From: Ceratodon purpureus
Taxonomy: Eukaryota; Streptophyta; Bryopsida; Pseudoditrichales; Ditrichaceae
Assembly (NCBI GenBank): GCA_014871385.1
Contig: CM026429.1
Span: 9,887,640-9,951,639, forward strand
Direction: 5' to 3'
DNA length: 64,000 nucleotides
Below, one piece after another: positions 22,244-34,898 of this stretch. Below the pieces are notes generated by a model. The model saw only the letters and a list, made by a program, of their open reading frames with translations. It was not told the origin of the DNA and did not search any database. Every line of letters begins with the position of its first letter. Position 1 is the first letter of the stretch. Made by a program: the position numbers and the translations under genes.

Positions 22244-23903
22244 CTTCAAAGTTCTTGTTATGGCCTTCATTCACAAAAAGGTTTCAAAAAAATCTCGACT
22301 TCAATTGAAGTCACAAGTACATGCCCAAATTCCAAAAAGCCCTTTCTAGGACAATTGTCCTTTAGAGGTTAAACAATGCATTGCAAAGTTATACTAAAAA
22401 GTCATTGATAGGAAAATATGTTTTTAAAGAATAAATGTAAATATTACCTAGAATGTGGACTTCTTTGACATAATATAAGTGTGCCATTAATCAAAATGAA
22501 AATAATTTGAAGGTGGTGTTAAATGAATCATCATATCTCTATCGTATAATAAAAGTTCATTGGGTAGCCTAGCAAACTAGTTACTTGATAAAAGTAAATG
22601 GGTAAGTTTAAGTAAACATATATTATACTTCTCACGAATGAATTCATACAAGAGATGATTTCCACCATATCACTCAATGATTTATCACTGTTGAACACAT
22701 TGAATTTGTTTTTTTTTTTTTTGGGGGTAAAAATAACATTTGTTTAGAAGAGTGTGCTTAATGTCATTGTACTATTATTTAGATTTGTTGTTTATAAGTT
22801 TACATTATGTAGATACTTGAGATTCATAGTTACTACATTGTTAAATGGAACACAATAATTTTTTTGCTGCTAATTAACATCACGTAGAATGTGTAAGATT
22901 ATAAGAAGAGCAAAATAATTGAACAAGAGTTTGATGCATGTAAATACTTAAATCATAACATCCATCAGACATTATTCTATTACAATATTTTTTTGTAATT
23001 GATAATCTTAAATAGTAATTAGATATAGTCCAGGAATTGACAAACTTGAGTTTATTGATTACCATGCATCTCAATTTGATCATGGATGTGAAAAATGATA
23101 GTATGAAAATATATCATATCGTTTTAGTAATTATGGAAAGAAATAAATTTAAATAATAAAATTTTAGAAATTACTTTTGAAAGATTATTGTTAAATTAAA
23201 TTTTCTAAAATACTTAAAATAATAACCTTGAAATACAAAATTAATTAATAATTCCAAATAAGTTCAAACTAGCCAAAGTTGTCCGGCAAATTGTTTGCTT
23301 TACATTGATGGTTACAATCTTTGGAGACTAGATTTTACAAGTTCAATTTTATGAAGTTGATCTAGAGGTTGTACACTAAGAGTTGATTGCCAGGTCTGTT
23401 ATGCACTCTATGATGGTAAATATGTAATAATTTTATATTAGTACCACTGCACTAACTTCTGGATGAAAAACAGATTTCTAAAAAATGTTGTTTCAAATTT
23501 ATCTGAGATCAAGTTGCTTATTTTTCAAATTTATTGTCTATTTTAGTTTTTAGAAATTTTTTATGTTGATAAATATTAGTAGAGAACTTCTTGAAAATTA
23601 AAAGTAATTGATTCCACTTTCTAACAATTTGCCCTTTGCGGACATTTGAAAAATATGAAATTCAATTAAAGTCTGATTTTTTGAGAATAACGTTAATTTT
23701 GATTTCCTTATATTTTCGGGTTTCTACATGTTCTTTGGAATTTAATGCAGCTTCTTCCACTTGTTATATACATATTTTTTATTTTCTATGATTTAATGGA
23801 TCAACTGATGAATTTCAGACCTCCAAGATCGTGAACCTCAAACACCATTTAAGTCCCAATTGCCACGTAGAGTATATTTTATTGTAATCGGTTCCTGCAA
23901 CCC

Positions 23904-24013
23904 AAACATTTGACTGCTCCTGGTTAGTGTCAGTCTGTCCGGGGCCAGGCCACTTGTGGCTGGTCCGTCATGTATTCTGTTTCCTTCTGCAATGAATCCC
24001 GTTCATTTATTTT

Positions 24014-24048
<35 letters not shown>

Positions 24049-24063
24049 AAAACATTTGACTGC
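23904..24063 (+). mobile_element. Short poly(A)-tailed retroposon with 14-bp target-site duplication
   Basis: The 14-mer AAACATTTGACTGC occurs at 23904-23917 and again at 24050-24063. Between the copies lies a body of about 98 bases ending in a run of 32 A. A poly(A) end with a direct flanking duplication is the signature of target-primed reverse transcription, as made by LINE enzymes. The body has a GC-rich hairpin-like segment around 23940-23965. It could be a 5'-truncated LINE end, a SINE or a processed RNA. I cannot identify the source RNA. Confidence 0.75.
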
Positions 24064-25740
24064 CATCCTTACTGGGAGAGGCACGTTGGAGTTTGAGCTG
24101 AGCATTGGGTCTAAATCCTCTGCAAACCAAAACAAGAATAGAATATAATTCAATTTAATTCAATATTTCTTGACACAGTAAATATGGAATTCATTCCTCT
24201 CAAGAATTTAAACGTTATTCTTCCAAAAAAAGGAACTTATATACAGTAATCCTCCACTGGACCCGGGAGCCGTACTCATCACAATGACAACATAAAATAT
24301 AATAAACTATTGACAGTTAAAATACTGGTTTCCAGTACCGTACGGTATAAGATTCGGCTACAATATGTACAGTTTTCGACCCAAGCTTCACCAATGAAAG
24401 AGCAGATTCCTGCACGTACCACATGAAGGTGCGCAACGACTTTAGAGAAAGGCTCCATCTGATGGCTCGCAGTGTAAGTTAGCTTGCTGCTTTGTAAGCT
24501 CAAAGGCATCATTAGAGCATCACCTCCGAAACTATTTCTGATTGTTTCACAAAGTCAGCCGAATGGGATCCCGAAGTGGGGTGCACCGTTCGAACGTTTG
24601 AACTCGGCTGTGTTTTATTGAAGAAGTTGCATACCTTTCGACCTGGCTTGGCTTCAAAGTGCCGGAGTTAGACCCGGATGCCACGCCGTCGATCAGATTG
24701 ATAGTCCACGCACCTAAAGAAAGGGTGAGCGAGCAAGATCCAATCCGGAAAAGTTTTACTTTGTGTTTTATGCGTTATTGGTGGTGTAATGGAATGGGAT
24801 TACAGTGCTCGTCCCAGGAACTCGGAGTTGCTTTGTCCCGGATCTGACCTTTCTCTGAGTATGGAACAATTTAGATCCATAACAATTTATCAATTTAGAT
24901 CCATCACAATTTATACTTAGATAGAGGAATTCGAAGTTGTATAATTTGAAATAGTTCATCATGAATTAGATTATATTGTTAAGATTAACTTGCTCGTCTT
25001 TGTGCCAAAACTCTCCAAAAGAGTTGCCATGTGAATACAATGCAAGGGAATGGCCTTTGGACCTTAGAAAGATGAGTGTTTGAACTTTGAACACACTTGG
25101 ATTAATTGGTAGAATTTGACTACTTTTGACCTTTGGTCATAATGTGAAGCGGCGTTGAAGTCCTTGAAAAATATTATACTTCTTCACATTCATATAATTA
25201 CAAGGATTCATTATAAAATGTAAGTAAAAAGAAAAATTAAATAGAGAACTCTGGTCCGGAGGACCAATGTGAATACTGTGTCCGTTCATCTATTCCATGA
25301 AACCATGTCCACAAGACAAAGTATCATTAGGGGGAGAAAAAACTATAAGCGGATGTTGAAAATGAAGTTATACGTCATGAGGTTTAGGTTACATCTATAC
25401 AGTTATATTCAGGATTGCTCAATATTTATTTATGATTTTTGGAAATAAAACAAAAAAAATCAAGGATTAATTAAAACAAAACAAAATCGACAATCAACAG
25501 CTGAAATTTATTTCAATGGGTTGAAATGTGACACATTTATAATGGCAATCTTACTCCATCTAAATTTATATGTGATTACTCAATTTTACGTGTAAATTTT
25601 TTAAGGACATATAAAAAAACTTAAATCTCAAGAATTTTTTGTGAATCACTTTAGCATGAATCAAAGTATAAAAAAATCATTTATGATCTCCTTTCTGTAG
25701 ATTTAATTTGTGCCACAAAGCTAACAAACCGTTGGATTTC

Positions 25741-27130
25741 ATATCATATATTTTGGAGATAGATGAATGGCATACACGAGAAATCTGCCACTTTCTCGAA
25801 CGTCGACGCTGGGACCGTCAAGAGTGCAGAGACAAAATAAAATATAAATAAAGTCGACGATAAGAAGACCGGTAACGAACAAGACACGACCTGCGTCGCA
25901 CGACGTTCCCAGCGCCCCCGACCACCCGCTCCCCGCTCCCCTCCCAAGCTCCCATGTTCCCAATCCAAGTTCCCTCGATATGGTTCCCCAACCCCACGTC
26001 CGATCGCAGCCCTCCGTCCCCGCCCCCCCCATCCAACGACCCGAAATGGACGCACACCCCACTCCGAGAACGCATCCGGCCGCGGCGGTGACGAAGGCGA
26101 GAGTTGGGTCGGAGCAGGCCGATTTTTTCACGAATCCCAGATTTGTTGCCAAAAGCTCACTCCAGTGCAAGAGGGCTAGTAATGCCCCCCACTGATCATT
26201 CCACGTGGGATGGATTCTTCTGCCGCGCCTACATTCCTGCGCCCAGTACCCTCCCACTTCACGTCCACTGCACATAGCAACTTCGCCCCACATCTTCGTC
26301 TCGACTAGATTCATCTAGACACAGTACTCGTCTCCTGCCGCGTCTCCGACTGTTGCTTCGTACGTCGACTGCGCGCTGCTGCACGCACTTCCTGCAACTT
26401 CACTCAATCCATACAACTTGCGTGCAGATCATGCTACAGTGGTACTAGATTGTTCGTATTCGAGTTGACTGATCAGTGTATCGATGTTCGTTGCGGGAGG
26501 AGTGATGGTTGATGGACTTACTGCAGGACTGTGTTGAGGTTTTGTGTGTGTTAGTTTTTGGGCTGGATCGGGAGTGGAGAGAGTGAAGTGGGTGGGGAGT
26601 GGTGAAGGAGGTTTTCTAGTGGGACAGCAGGTGGGAAGGGAGTTCGGAGTGTTTGCAGGTTTGTGGAGGATTTTGTTTATGTAGGTGGGTGAAGTTGGCG
26701 CGTTGTCGACGTGCAGGTCGGAATGTAGGTCTTTGTTGACGTTGGTGTGGGAAAAGGTGGAGACTTTATCTGGGCCGGAGGGGCATGCATCAGATTGCCA
26801 CACTTGGCGAATGTTAGTTGTTGAATTTCTGGTTGTACAAGGAATGTGATTTGTCATAAATTCTCCATCTAGAAAAGTACGTGATGTATGTCAGACCCAT
26901 TCAGGTCGCCTGCATCTAGCTCGGAATTTGCAGAATGAATCGGCGGCGGTTGGTGACTCGCTCCGAGTTTGAGCTTCACTCACAACCGTGCTTCATATCT
27001 ACCTAGTCGTGACACGCTGCCGACGTTAATACTCGATTTGCCGACATAAAGAACCGATGCTTGGGAGCTGGAGACGAAGGTAGCAACGAATAGTGGTAGA
27101 TGGGAAAGCTGATACCCATGTCGATGCTTC
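25741..27130 (+). promoter_or_regulatory. GC-rich upstream region and probable leader of the plus-strand kinase
   Basis: Base composition changes sharply at about 25780 from AT-rich to GC-rich. From 26440 to 26760 the plus strand is strongly G-rich, like the leader of the CAF1 gene on its own coding strand. An in-frame TGA at 27110-27112 precedes the first ATG at 27131. The long minus-strand frames here are by-products of this G-rich composition. No core promoter element was placed. Confidence 0.45.
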
Positions 27131-30100
27131 ATGATAGTAGATTCACTTCTTTGGTTGCGAATGGGTCCGAGTGATCTAGTTCGAGAGATGGTCTCGATGG
27201 ATCGCAGCATCAGTAAAAGATGGAGTTCGCGGAAATCCTTGCTTCCTTCCTGGCACAAAAAGTCGAGCACGTGCATGCGCAACAAGCCGTTGCGGTTGGT
27301 GTTACTAGTCTTAGGGTGGATGCTGGCTTGCGGCGTCGGCGCAGTTTTGTGGAAAAGTTCTATACATTCCATGGAAGATGAGTTTTATCTCAAGTGTGAG
27401 AATCGGAAGGAGGTGAGCCCAATCAATTCCGCTGCGAATTCGTCGATTTTCCCTTTCCTACAGGAGAATAATCCTTCTAACCCACATTGTTTCTTCGCGC
27501 AGATTTTGAAGTCAGATTTGGAGAACAACCTGAATGCTTCTTTTGTAATCGTAGGCCTGGTAGCAAGCGTGCCAAATCTCAACGAGGGCATATGGCGTGA
27601 GTACTGTTCCCAAACCCTATTCCTCCGGCCAAATGTGGAGCGTTTGGTTTACATGGAGCGAGTATTGCAAAACGACCGACCTGCCTTTGAGAGGAGATGG
27701 AATGGCAGCATCAGTTACGTCAAAGGCAACAATTCGTATGTGAGGGGTAACGACACAGAGTACGCGCCTATCGTGTTCGAAACGGCTAACGTGCCGTTTA
27801 CCCTTATAGATCCCGGAGCCTACCCTGTCCTTGCGAATGCCATCCGTGCTGCCCGAGATACTGGCCTCTTCACTCTCTCCCCCGCGACCTTAGCCCACTC
27901 TTCATGGACAATGGGCGGTTATCTTGCATACTACGGCCCAGGTAAAGAAGGCTCCTCGTTCGCCACCACACAAGAGCGCCAGCAGGCGTGCCGGGGATAT
28001 GTTGGAACCATGCTGAATATTTCAGAAATCTTCGCCAGAGTGTTGTCAAGGTTGGAGCCAAAACCATCATTTTTAGGGTTTGGTGGTTTTGTGTCTGTTT
28101 TCACCCATTCCCTTTCTTTGGGTTGTCTTATCTACGACGCAAATTGTGCAAGTTTGTTTGATCTTTTTCAGGATTGCAAGTTTTTTTAAAGATTGGTCTT
28201 GAGGTACACTTGTGTTTTCGGTTTAGAACTTGTTTTAAGTTCTACTACGTGCAGCTGGTTTTCATAGAACTTGATAAATTTGCGATGGTTTGAACTCTGT
28301 AATTTGGAGTTTTGATTTGCAATTGTAGTTGCTTTACAAGTCTCTTAGCTGATTATGTGCGTTCGGTTGGTTTTCAGGTTTGTAGACGACTTGGACATGG
28401 ATGTGGTGGCTGTTTATGTTGTGGATCAATCAGCAGGGTTAAACGGCGAGTACAACTGCAGCGCTTCAGCGCCTACTTGTGCATTACCTCTTTATGATCC
28501 AGCCGGTCGGACGCCAAATGCTAAGAGTGTGGCTTCTGTTAGTTGGAGTTATGGCACCCAGCAGTTTCAACTTCGGTGTATTTCGAAGCACAATTTGAAG
28601 TTGTTGGCACTCCGGAATATCATAGCATGGCCCCTGCTCATGTCACTCGTAGTGCTCTTCTTCTCCATCATCGTCTTCCTTGTTATGAAGAGAATGGAGG
28701 CCATTGAGAAAGACGTGAGCCTTATAGAGAAGATGAATGTCGACCTCAAGGCCGCCAAAGTGGCCGCTGAAGCTGCCGACAAAGCGAAATCAAGCTTTTT
28801 GGCGACGGTATCTCATGAAATCAGGTACTACTCCACATTGCCCTAACGGTGATAGAGAAAAGTTTGTACTTAATACTGCATGCATTTCTTTAAAACTTGT
28901 CAGTGAGATGACCATGTTAAGATGTTGAAGTGCGGAACAACGTAATTCATTAGTATTTCTAGCGTAGAAGAGAGGAACATGGTTTAGTTGGAACTCGTTT
29001 TTCTGAGTTCTCTCTGTCTTCATGCCTGTAACTTGCAAATTTAAGCTTTACTAACCACCTTATTATATTCTGGCTGTTTGGTGTAGGACCCCCATGAATG
29101 GAGTAATTGGTAAGTATTCCTATCTGCTTCAAGAGTTGAAATAAATTATGATTGAAGTTTAGTTTATGAGTTTGATTAGTGCTATTGTGGAAGTATCTAA
29201 GTCAGTTGATCAGTGTGTTTTGTAATAATTTTGTGCAGGGATGACCAATTTGCTGATGGGAACAGACTTAACAGCTCAACAGCTTGATTATGTTAAAGTT
29301 GCACAATCAAGTGGAAACGCGCTCATGTAAAACACCATCACTGAACCACCGCTAGTGAGAACTGATTTTGAACCGGAATTTCCATGTGATCTAGAACGGG
29401 AGATAGGATTTTTATCAACTTGCAATCTATTTAGAAATGTCACAGGTTTTGCTTCTAGAGTTTTGGTATTCGCTTACAGGATGTGCGGTTCCTCTGTTGG
29501 CTCTTCTATCAGTGCGCTCATCAACGATGTTCTGGACTTATCAAAGATTGAGGCTGGAAAGATGGAGCTTGAGTCTGTGACCTTCAACCTTCGTAAGGAG
29601 GTTGACAGTGTCTTCACATTGTTTGATGAGAAACTGCAACAAAAGAAGCTTGAGGTCTTCATGCTTGTTCATGAAGCTGTGCCAACTTGTGTAGTTGGTG
29701 ATCCTGGACGATTTCGTCAGGTACTGAACTTCGTGGATTTGCTTTTCTTTATATTTTTAAGAATTTACGACCTGAACGAAGTCTCAAGAAAAATCAATTG
29801 CTAATCGTTGCACATGATCTTACATTTTTGACGTGATGGAGTGTTTAATTTGTGCAGATTCTGGTGAACCTTGTAAGTAACGCACTGAAGGTGAGTGTTG
29901 TCCAGAACTTTTCAACCTACTGTGGTTTAGAGATAATTTTTATTTTTTTCTGTGTTTCGGCTTCATATTAGATCATTCCTTAATTCTATTGTGTTTTCCA
30001 TGTTCTCAGTTTACCAAGGAGGGTAGCATTCTTGTTTCCGTACGCGTGATGGACCCTCATTCTGAAAACGACGAAAGTTTTCCAGCTTCTGAGTCTGTCT

Positions 30101-32709
30101 ACATAGTAGGCTCTAGAGATTCAGCTCCAAGACCTGCATCTATACAACTTTCACAGGTGCTGCCCAACTCTAGCCCACAGTCGAGCTACAATTTGCGGTC
30201 TGGACAGTCAACAAGAGATGAAGCAGACTTGGCAAGAGGGAATACTGCTCCAAGATTAAGCATGCATCCTGGAGATGAAGCCAACACTAGAGAAGCCGTG
30301 GCAGCGTGGAGGGCTTGGAAATTAACAACAATTTCTGGCAGGAACTGCAAGCCTCCCAAAGATTTCACAGTAATAGTTTCGGTTGAAGACACAGGTGTTA
30401 CTTCACCCCAAGGTTTACTTGATCTTGTAAATTGTGTGATAATGTTACGTGATTATTGATATTTTGCAATTACTTTTAGTCATTCATCCCAAGTTTACTT
30501 TGCTTTTTTTTAGGTATTGGTATCCCACTTCATCTGCAGCATCGTTTGTTTCAACCCTTTTCACAAGCTGATAGCAGCACTTCAAGGGAGTATGGAGGGA
30601 CTGGCATTGGATTGTCTATTTGTCAGGTAAATTTCTGTCACGTGAGGATGTTTACCTTGCCAGACCATTGGATTCAGTTTTGTGATTTAATTCTTTAGCA
30701 ACTCCATCAAACTCTTTCCCTTATTGATGCATTCCTAGATATCAAGGATCTGTAATCATTCTTTAACACACTCATTCTTTGATGTTTGTCACAGAAATTA
30801 ATTAAGCTGATGAACGGAGCTCTCACTGTGAAGAGCAAGCCGGGAGTGGGCAGTGTTTTTGAATTTACTCTTCCTTTGTCTGTTCCGGAGACGGCTGATG
30901 CGAAGCTGAGTAGCTGCGTCAGAACTTCCATGGCAGAGAGGACTAAATTGAAAGGAATGCGGGTGGCTCTCGTTGATAGTAATATTGTTCGACAGGTACT
31001 GAAATCATCATTCGAGGTTTCATTGATATCTTTCTGGGTTGTTAACTAACGAATAACAAAAACTTCATATGTATTAAACCGGTAAAGTAGAACTGTAGGT
31101 CTTGTGATGATTTTCAATTGTTAGTCATTGATGTGAATATGCTGAAATGCTATGTGTTGTGGTGCAGGAAGTGACAGCTAGCTATTTGCGATGTCTAGAC
31201 ATTATCATTGATTCGTTTACGGAGGACGTGGAATCCACTATGAATTTTCTGCTAAGGTATGGAATTTTCATCTTGCTACTGTGGACAGTTTTTTGCAAGA
31301 TATACATGATTTTCGTCATGTTATTCTCGGGTATTTACAGAGCTTGAGAGCCAAGATGTTACTTTTCTCTCGTGAATATAAGAAATATATTATTGATTCA
31401 CATTCTGGCCAATATTCTAATAACATTATGATTTGCCCATGTCGAGCATTAGTTGATGTCTCATAAAACGACGTTATGTTCCTCTGTTTCTTTGACATCT
31501 TTTAGGAGTACTAAAATTCGGAATTTTTATTAATAATCATCGCTGATTCTACCGATATGCTTGGATTTGTAGCGACCGAAGCCCGAAGGTGCAAGGAGTT
31601 GTAGTTGATCTTAAGGGAATGCCGCATGAATCTATTCTGGAGCTAGCGTCTTCGATTCGCAGGGTCCCAAGTTTAAAAACTCTTCCTGTTCTAGCGCTCT
31701 CAATGGGCCTGACGCCATCCGGAGAGAAGGAACTAAAGGATGCCGGGATATCGCACATCATCAACAAGCCACTTCGCTATACTACTCTTGCTACTGTTTT
31801 GTTGGAAACGGTTGGTGTACCAGCCAGAGCTCCCATGAAGAAACCAAATGCCAACGCCAATATGCTCAATGGCAGAAAGCTCTTAGTGGTAAGTCAATTT
31901 TCGTTGTAGTTAACCGCTTTGAAATTTGGGGTATAGCTGACTTCTCTGCCAATTGTAGGTATATGTTTTAAACTCCTTGATTTGTGTATTTTGATGTCCA
32001 GGTGGACGACAACATGGTCAATAGAAGAGTAGCATCTTCAATGCTTTCACGGTATGGAGCAATTGTCACGAGTGTTGATGGTGGCGGGGAGGCTGTAAAT
32101 GCTGTAAAGAACCAAAAGGAAGGCGAGGAGTTTGATCTGATACTAATGGATATTCAGATGCCAGAGGTATGTGAACGGTTACTTCTAGTCTTGGCTATTT
32201 CTGTGATGCTATATGCTTTGGGTGAGTACTAATGGTGTCTGCATCGACAGATGGATGGTTGGGAGGCCACACGTCGGATTCGAAGATGGGAGCTGGAGGT
32301 TTGTGAGTTGTGTCAAGATTCTGGCGAGGATTTCTGCCCTCATCATCGACTCCCCATCGTTGCTGTGACAGCAGATGTTGTTGTGAAAACTCGGTCTATG
32401 TGCTTTAGCTCGGGGATGGACGACTATATAACTAAGGTAATCTAACAGCAGCCTTTGCTGTAAGCAATCAACTATTGCTGTTTTGTCCATAACTTGTCAT
32501 GGGTTGATTAGCATATGTGCACCTTGTTAGTTTCATAGTGACTGATGAGAACGTTTATGTGGCAGCCGTTGGATCAGAAGCAGCTGCATGCTTTGCTGGA
32601 GAGGTTTCTGAAGAAAGATTTGGTGAATGCACCTCTTGCAATTAAAACTGGAGCGGCTAATGGAGGACCGATTCGAACCGCGTCAAATTCTTCTGACCTC
32701 TCATGTTAG
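27131..32709 (+). CDS. CHASE-domain hybrid histidine kinase (cytokinin-receptor type), plus copy
   Basis: This is a paralogue of the minus-strand kinase with the same domain order. Fifteen exons join in phase: 27131-27412, 27503-28050, 28378-28824, 29087-29109, 29239-29326, 29513-29720, 29858-29890, 30010-30394, 30514-30626, 30795-30995, 31168-31256, 31573-31888, 32002-32166, 32251-32436 and 32566-32709, giving 1075 residues. A membrane segment lies at about 54-75. The CHASE domain includes [12 protein letters not shown] and [10 protein letters not shown] second membrane segment is encoded near 28620-28690, and phosphoacceptor His423 sits in SHEIRTPMNG. N (NLVSNALK), G1 (EDTGIGIP) and G2 (YGGTGIGL) boxes are intact. 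A pseudo-receiver ([17 protein letters not shown]) precedes the receiver with VVDDN, Asp961 in MDIQMPE and Lys1028. Three introns present here are absent from the minus copy. No disabling lesion is seen, so it should be an active kinase; whether it binds cytokinin is untested. Confidence 0.9.
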
Positions 32710-33786
32710 TCAAGGCATCTCATAGCGAGATAAACTCGTGTTTCTAGTCAGGAGTAGAACAAGAGTAATTTTATTACTTGATTTGTGAGGCACTGATCTA
32801 AATTTAGTGGCACAGTAGCCTGTATTCAATTAATGGTATAGTGTCAGAACGCAGGGAGAGTGCTTCCGGGGTGAATGCGATGTTTTTGGATATTTGTATC
32901 CAACATGGCCTTCGTAGTGTACAGAAAATTGCAAATCCCCGGAAGAGATTTTGAAGGAAAGGTAACCATCTGTATAGCGGAATTTTTTTAATGGAAAAGA
33001 AGAATTCAATTCCCATGGTAGCAGTCCCTGGTGTTCTAGTCTCACAATTTTGCAGCCAGTTCGCCAACTCCCCAAGTGACTTTAAAGATAGATGTGATGT
33101 TAAACTGAATGTTTTCAAGTCTACAGATCTTATGGAAACGATGTCATTTTCTTCTAATTATGAAAAGGCTTCAATTCCTGAACACGGAAAGAGAATCAGA
33201 TTTACTTCCATTTTGACTTCAGCTTCCTGGCCATCTCAGATGATTACTTGCAATTTTACTAGCCTCTACAAGTACTCTGCAATGAGCTTCTATTCCTCGA
33301 ATACTCGCATCTTCAAATTTGATAGGAAATAAGCACTTGGACAGAACCCAGTTCACCTTCAATTCTTAAAAGGAACCATACCTTCAAACAAAACCCATCG
33401 TAAGATAGGATGGTGAAAACCGACAATGGCCAAATTGGAATGTTTAAATGTACTGATCTTGATCATTTAAGAGCCGAACTGTAGCTCTACATTACATGGC
33501 TTATTCTTTCATGCTCCGACATGGTGTCTCCTGGCGGAGCACACGAAGACTCAATTTCCGGACATTCCAATGGATAAAGCTTGGCAGAATGTAACTTCGA
33601 GATTTGAGGCAGATTCCCACACCTGGGTGTGATTGGTGAGGTCTTCGAGGCCATTCATTCTGCGATCGCCAAGGGAATTCTGGCAACTGAGGGAGGCGGA
33701 TCACAAGCACCGGGAAGGAGTTTTGAACAAGACGATCGATCGGTTGAGACAGAGAAAAATTGTAGAAGTGTAGGACAGTTTTCGGA
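32710..33786. other. Kinase 3' end and SINA-type gene promoter and leader
   Basis: No coding region is supported. The left part should be the kinase 3' UTR, and the right part, from about 33500, the leader of the RING gene. Confidence 0.4.
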
Positions 33787-34898
33787 ATGGCGTCGCTGCA
33801 ATACTTTTCCGGGTCAACCACGCGGAGGCATCGAACATCCTTGCCGACAAGAGGGAAGCTACAGATGGACAAGGATCGCAAGTCCATTTATCATCTCGAT
33901 GCCGACACCCTTGAATGCCCTCTCTGCACAGAGCCACTCACATCGCCTGTCTACCAGGTACAATATGATCATAACATTTCTCATCTTACTCGTCCAATTG
34001 TTGAATCACGAACTCGCATTGTACACTTCAAACGTTCACCCAATTGTCGCGCCCATTAGTTGCGTACCATGCTGAGAATTGACCGCATTCAGCAAGAGTT
34101 GGTTGTATAAACCCAAAACCCTAACCCTAAATAACTTGGGGAGATGATCTGTTGTTGTTTTGTGGGTCGAGACAGTGCGAGAATGGTCACATTGCGTGTG
34201 GCCCGTGTTGCGAGAAACTCACCAAGGGATGCCCATCATGCTCCCAACCCACGGGCCGGATTCGGTGCTTGGCGGTTGAGAAGATCATAGAGTCGCTCCA
34301 AGTGGCCTGCAAGCACGCTCACCATGGCTGCAAGGAGATGCTGCGCTACAACAAGAAAGATGAGAGGGACGAGCACGAGCAAGAGGAGTGTAAGTATAAG
34401 CCCGTCCCGTGTTACATCCCTTGTTGCATGCACGAAGGGCCTAAGTTCACATTGCCCGACCATCTTGCCAAAGATCACAAGGTAGGGAAAATGCAACTCG
34501 ACCCGGTGACTGGAAGCGTGAATTTCATCATGTCTGGCTCGAATTACTTCATGATGGTAGCTTTCGACGACGAGGACTCTATCGATGGAGGGCTGCTGCT
34601 TGTCCATCGTGAGAGCAAGAGCTTTCTGGGCGATGCGTTCTACTGCACCACCATCTCTGGGCCGTCCAAAGTGTACAACCTCCGAGTCAAGTGCAGAGCC
34701 GGGTCATCGCTCTACATCCTGGAGACAACCGCCCCTGACATCGCCAAGAATGTGCCCAAGTTCTCCGTTTCCAAAGAGTATCTCCTCATTCCGTCATCTG
34801 GTGATAATGCCAATCCCCGGGAGTTTGATCTGCAATTGTCTTTTCCTAATTCGAACCTCCCGTCGTCTACTCAGAAATTAATACCTCCCGTTGTCTAG
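33787..34898 (+). CDS. SINA-like RING E3 ubiquitin ligase
   Basis: Two exons (33787-33957 and 34176-34898) join in phase at a canonical GT-AG intron of 218 bases to give 297 residues. The RING finger spans about 44-79 (ECPLCTEPL, then CENGHIACGPCCEKL, CPSC), and the intron splits it. A SIAH-type cysteine-rich region follows (CKHAHHGCKEML, CKYKPVPCYIPCC and an H-x-K-D-H end). The C-terminal half is beta-rich and TRAF-like, as expected of SINA substrate-binding domains. Such proteins ubiquitinate targets with an E2 enzyme. Length and domain order match the plant SINA-like 7/10 group. The ATG at 33787 is the first in the exon frame before the RING. A telobox-like CCCTAA pair lies in the intron. 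Confidence 0.88.

Larger units (their letters stand above)
18251..25740. other. AT-rich gene-poor block between the divergent kinases
   Basis: No gene is supported over about 7.5 kb. The block contains simple-sequence tracts, a minisatellite and a small retroposon, each listed separately. Most of the rest is long AT-rich sequence, with only short frames, many opened by homopolymers. It has the look of old, unrecognisable transposon debris, which is inference from composition. Confidence 0.6.

Noticed and set aside
24659..24847. 62-codon plus-strand frame with tRNA-like TGGTGTAATGG
   Set aside because: No B-box or cloverleaf, and the translation has no recognisable feature.
25739..26857. Long minus-strand open frames upstream of the plus kinase
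   Set aside because: The sequence is strongly strand-biased and G-rich, which keeps frames open; the translations are low-complexity with no domains.
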